From contig NZ_RCNS01000002.1 of assembly GCF_009725995.1 (NCBI RefSeq), forward strand, positions 1,178,001 through 1,242,000: a DNA stretch of 64,000 nucleotides, in the 5' to 3' direction. Position numbers and translations under genes: made by a program. This document shows positions 62,061-64,000 of this stretch, in pieces. Positions within the stretch are counted from its first letter, which is position 1. Each line of letters begins with the position of its first letter. Below the pieces are notes generated by a model, which searched no databases, had not been told where the DNA came from, and saw only the letters and a list, made by a program, of their open reading frames with translations. The DNA is from Zobellia laminariae (lineage in GTDB: Bacteria; Bacteroidota; Bacteroidia; Flavobacteriales; Flavobacteriaceae).

Positions 62061-62068
62061 CAAAAATA
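62061..62068 (-). promoter_or_regulatory. -7 promoter element (TATTTTTG)
   Basis: Exact TAnnTTTG match on the minus strand, 18 bp before the DUF6155 ATG, implying a very short 5' leader. Confidence 0.45.
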
Positions 62069-62213
62069 ACCTAACGAAGAGAATCCGCCTAGATTCGTAC
62101 TACAAATCTCAAAGTTCTCATAATTTATGTATAACAATACTCACAAATCTTTGGAAAAGCGGTAATAAAAATGTATACTGTACTCTTGTAGCAACCCTAA
62201 ACATACTAGATAT

Positions 62214-63077
62214 ATGAGGCAACTAAAGATTATCAAGCAGGTTACAAACCGTGAGTCAAAATCATTGGACAAGTACTTGCAAGATATCAGTAAAATTGAT
62301 CTGATCAATGCGTCTGAGGAAGTAGAACTAGCACAAAGGATCAGAGCTGGAGATCAAGCAGCACTAGAAAAACTAACTACAGCTAACCTACGCTTTGTAG
62401 TGTCCGTGGCCAAACAATATCAGAATCAAGGTTTAAAGTTACCAGATTTAATAAACGAAGGTAACCTAGGGCTTGTGAAAGCTGCAAAACGTTTTGATGA
62501 AACCCGTGGTTTTAAATTTATATCATATGCCGTATGGTGGATCCGTCAATCGATTCTTCAGGCTCTTGCCGAACAATCTCGTGTTGTGCGTCTACCTTTA
62601 AACAAAATTGGTTCTATAAATAAGATTAAAAAAACTTTTTCTTATTTGGAACAAGCTCATGAAAGACCACCTTCTGCCGAAGAAATAGCAAAAGAGCTAG
62701 AGATGACGGTTAGTGAGGTAAAGCAATCCATGAAAAATTCCGGAAGGCACGTATCTATGGATGCGCCACTTCGTGAAGGTGAAGATTCTAATCTTTATGA
62801 TGTACTTCGTAGTGGCGAGTCTCCTAGACCAGATAAAATATTAATGCAGCAGTCTCTTAATACAGAGATTAACCGCGCTTTAGAGACCTTGTCTCCAAGA
62901 GAAGCCGATGTGGTTAAATTGTATTACGGTATTGGTGATCAACAATCTATGACTTTAGCCGAAATAGGCCAGACTTTTGACCTTACCAGAGAAAGAGTTC
63001 GCCAAATTCGTGAGAAGGCCATTAGAAAATTGCGCCACAACTCAAGAAGCAAATTGTTGAAGACGTATTTAGGATAG
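62214..63077 (+). CDS. rpoD: RNA polymerase primary sigma factor RpoD/SigA
   Basis: 287 aa, the short Bacteroidota form without the long region 1.1. Region 1.2-2 with [18 protein letters not shown] and [55 protein letters not shown]; region 3; region 4 with [29 protein letters not shown]. It is the sigma factor expected to read the TAnnTTTG elements seen in this window. A near-consensus element TACTCTTG is at 62181-62188. A strong terminator follows. Confidence 0.96.
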   Translation: MRQLKIIKQVTNRESKSLDKYLQDISKIDLINASEEVELAQRIRAGDQAALEKLTTANLRFVVSVAKQYQNQGLKLPDLINEGNLGLVKAAKRFDETRGFKFISYAVWWIRQSILQALAEQSRVVRLPLNKIGSINKIKKTFSYLEQAHERPPSAEEIAKELEMTVSEVKQSMKNSGRHVSMDAPLREGEDSNLYDVLRSGESPRPDKILMQQSLNTEINRALETLSPREADVVKLYYGIGDQQSMTLAEIGQTFDLTRERVRQIREKAIRKLRHNSRSKLLKTYLG

Positions 63078-63103
63078 TCTTTTTTTACAACATAACTATA
63101 TAT

Positions 63104-63143
63104 AAAAAAGCCCTGACGTTCTATCGTCAGGGCTTTTTTTTTT
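63104..63143. terminator. Bidirectional intrinsic terminator
   Basis: Perfect 15-bp stem (AAAAAAGCCCTGACG and its complement) with loop TTCTAT and a T-run on both strands. It serves rpoD and also the minus-strand micro-ORFs that end at 63168. Confidence 0.93.
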
Positions 63144-63167
63144 GAACAACTAATATTCACTAAATAA

Positions 63168-63269
63168 CTAAGAAAAATTCAATTTACTAATTTGTTCGCT
63201 GTTTAGAATTTCATTCAAATTTTCAATGAAATTTAAATAAGCTGCGTTGTCTGGATTTTGTTTTGACAT
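63168..63269 (-). CDS. Micro-ORF A, 33-aa peptide
   Basis: ATG at 63269, 33 codons, then TAG. The peptide starts MSKQNPDNAA and continues YLNFIENLNEIL. Its last 23 residues align without a gap to the peptide of the next micro-ORF (9 identical, most others conservative). The predicted structure is one amphipathic helix. It has no Gly-Gly leader and no Cys. It ends 25 bp from the shared terminator, in the right position for a short transcript. Confidence 0.45.
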   Translation of the reverse strand: MSKQNPDNAAYLNFIENLNEILNSEQISKLNFS

Positions 63270-63309
63270 AGTTGTAGGTTTTAAAGGTTGATGGATTTGG
63301 GATCCTGAT

Positions 63310-63408
63310 TTACATGTAATCTAACTCTACCAATTCATTTAAACTTAAAATTTCATTTAAGTCTTGAAGGAATGATAGGTATTCTTCTCCGTAAGTATCG
63401 TAAAGCAT
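63310..63408 (-). CDS. Micro-ORF B, 32-aa peptide
   Basis: ATG at 63408, 32 codons, then TAA. The peptide starts MLYDTYGEE and continues YLSFLQDLNEIL; it is strongly acidic. It aligns with micro-ORF A across 23 residues with the shared core Y-L-x-F-x-x-x-L-N-E-I-L. The two frames lie in tandem, 40 bp apart, on the same strand. No promoter with an exact TAnnTTTG match was found upstream. Confidence 0.45.
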   Translation of the reverse strand: MLYDTYGEEYLSFLQDLNEILSLNELVELDYM

Positions 63409-63944
63409 AATAGTATAGGTTAAATTGTTATTTTGATTCGGTGTCTCAATTATTATGATGTAAACTTATTAATTAAGGCAGCCTTCAACAACAAAATGTG
63501 GTGTAACGAATAAAACATGTTGTAAAACCTGTTAATCATGTATAAATCTAATTTTGAGAAGCAAATCATGTGTGTAATTCATCGTAAAAATTGAACATTT
63601 CATCTATTACGTGCTGTTTTCCAACTATTTGTCGTTTTCCGAAGCCAATGTTTACAGGTGACACAAGCTATATAAGCAATTATGATACCAATCTGTGCTA
63701 CTTTGTTCCACCTGTTTAAATATTTTTTCTCTACTTGAAATTATAAGGACGTGAATTCTGTGAAATAATGGATTTTATATGTACCAAGCCAACTATTTAA
63801 GGCCTAAAGGAACCGATTTCTCTTCCCTCATTTTTATAGCAATAAGGATAGCTTTCAGAACGTTATTACTTTGTATTTATAATAGAATTTGGTCTTCTTA
63901 ATTAGATAAACAAGGGGTCTTCAAATTACATTCAGACTTATACA
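63409..63944. other. 536-bp intergenic region
   Basis: Upstream of both the minus-strand micro-ORFs and a plus-strand gene that begins at 63945. No ORF above 30 codons is convincing; a 28-codon minus-strand frame at 63453-63539 looks random. TTACTTTG at 63866-63873 is one base off the -7 consensus for the plus-strand gene. Confidence 0.5.
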
Positions 63945-64000
63945 ATGAAAAACAAAGCAAAAATTGCCACTTTGGCCTTTATGTATGCCAACCTCTGTTT
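63945..64000 (+). CDS. Start of an unidentified gene (partial)
   Basis: ATG at 63945 opens a frame MKNKAKIATLAFMYANLC that runs to the window edge. The Lys-rich start followed by a hydrophobic stretch may be an export signal. Too short to name. TTACTTTG 72 bp upstream could be its -7 element. Confidence 0.45.
   Translation, partial: MKNKAKIATLAFMYANLC

Noticed and set aside
63453..63539. 28-codon minus-strand frame upstream of the micro-ORF pair
   Set aside because: It does not share the Y-L-x-F...L-N-E-I-L core of the two peptides and its composition looks random.
1..64000. CRISPR arrays, tRNA, rRNA, insertion sequences, prophage
   Set aside because: No regular spaced repeats, no cloverleaf-like sequence with a CCA-type end, no transposase or integrase frame were seen on reading both strands.

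Overview
The window comes from an AT-rich genome of the Bacteroidota, almost certainly a (probably marine) member of the Flavobacteriaceae. The evidence is the protein content (SusC-free but rich in MKK...C lipoproteins and signal peptides ending in AQ), the short SigA-type primary sigma factor at 62214-63077, the near absence of Shine-Dalgarno sites, and repeated copies of the Bacteroidota -7 promoter element TAnnTTTG upstream of genes. The genus cannot be fixed from the sequence alone. No rRNA, tRNA, CRISPR array, insertion sequence or prophage was seen.

Layout. 1-10.6 kb: a truncated enoyl-CoA hydratase, two paralogous AraC-type regulators at either end, an SSL2-like helicase, and a minus-strand run of redox enzymes. 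Four of these form one operon (nitroreductase, medium-chain reductase, cupin, royal-jelly/yellow-like protein) whose -7 box lies inside an inverted repeat. 10.6-15.5 kb: a thioredoxin-fold protein, a LysR regulator divergent from a PLP decarboxylase, a DUF481 protein and a GAF protein. 15.6-19.9 kb: a TetR-led operon (nitroreductase, CurA-like reductase, YqhD-like aldehyde reductase, DJ-1/PfpI protein) with a 14-bp palindromic operator and a clear terminator, read as electrophile/aldehyde detoxification. 19.9-33.7 kb: mixed housekeeping and accessory genes (RidA with an apparent signal peptide, Crp/Fnr regulator, PhzF, SigZ-type sigma factor, sugar isomerase plus sorbosone-dehydrogenase-like lipoprotein, RluE, DUF1080 protein, cold-shock-domain protein, di-heme cytochrome c). 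Two copies of a small palindromic intergenic repeat lie here.

33.8-42.5 kb: a GntR regulator with a perfect palindrome at its promoter, a 47-codon small ORF with its own promoter, a haloacid dehalogenase, a coupled M4 protease (protealysin-like) and emfourin-like inhibitor, then a five-gene molybdenum hydroxylase operon (2Fe-2S subunit, Mo subunit, XdhC, MocA-like cytidylyltransferase, amidohydrolase). 42.8-51.5 kb: vWA and OmpA lipoproteins, a three-gene overlapping operon for peptidoglycan/peptide processing, a D-2-hydroxyacid dehydrogenase, a serine beta-lactamase-like enzyme and MenB. 51.8-57.6 kb: a tandem duplication of a soluble multi-PAS histidine kinase plus stand-alone receiver; the copies differ by exactly 124 codons, one PAS module. 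57.6-64 kb: a glycosyltransferase, a second SSL2-like helicase paralogous to the first, a frameshifted GhrA-type reductase, a DUF6155 protein, rpoD, and two tandem 33- and 32-codon micro-ORFs encoding related peptides.

The least explained signals are the paired micro-ORFs (63168-63408), the 47-aa ORF (34754-34897), the palindromic repeat pair (20461-20494 and 22433-22466), and the duplicated PAS kinase/receiver locus with its module gain or loss.
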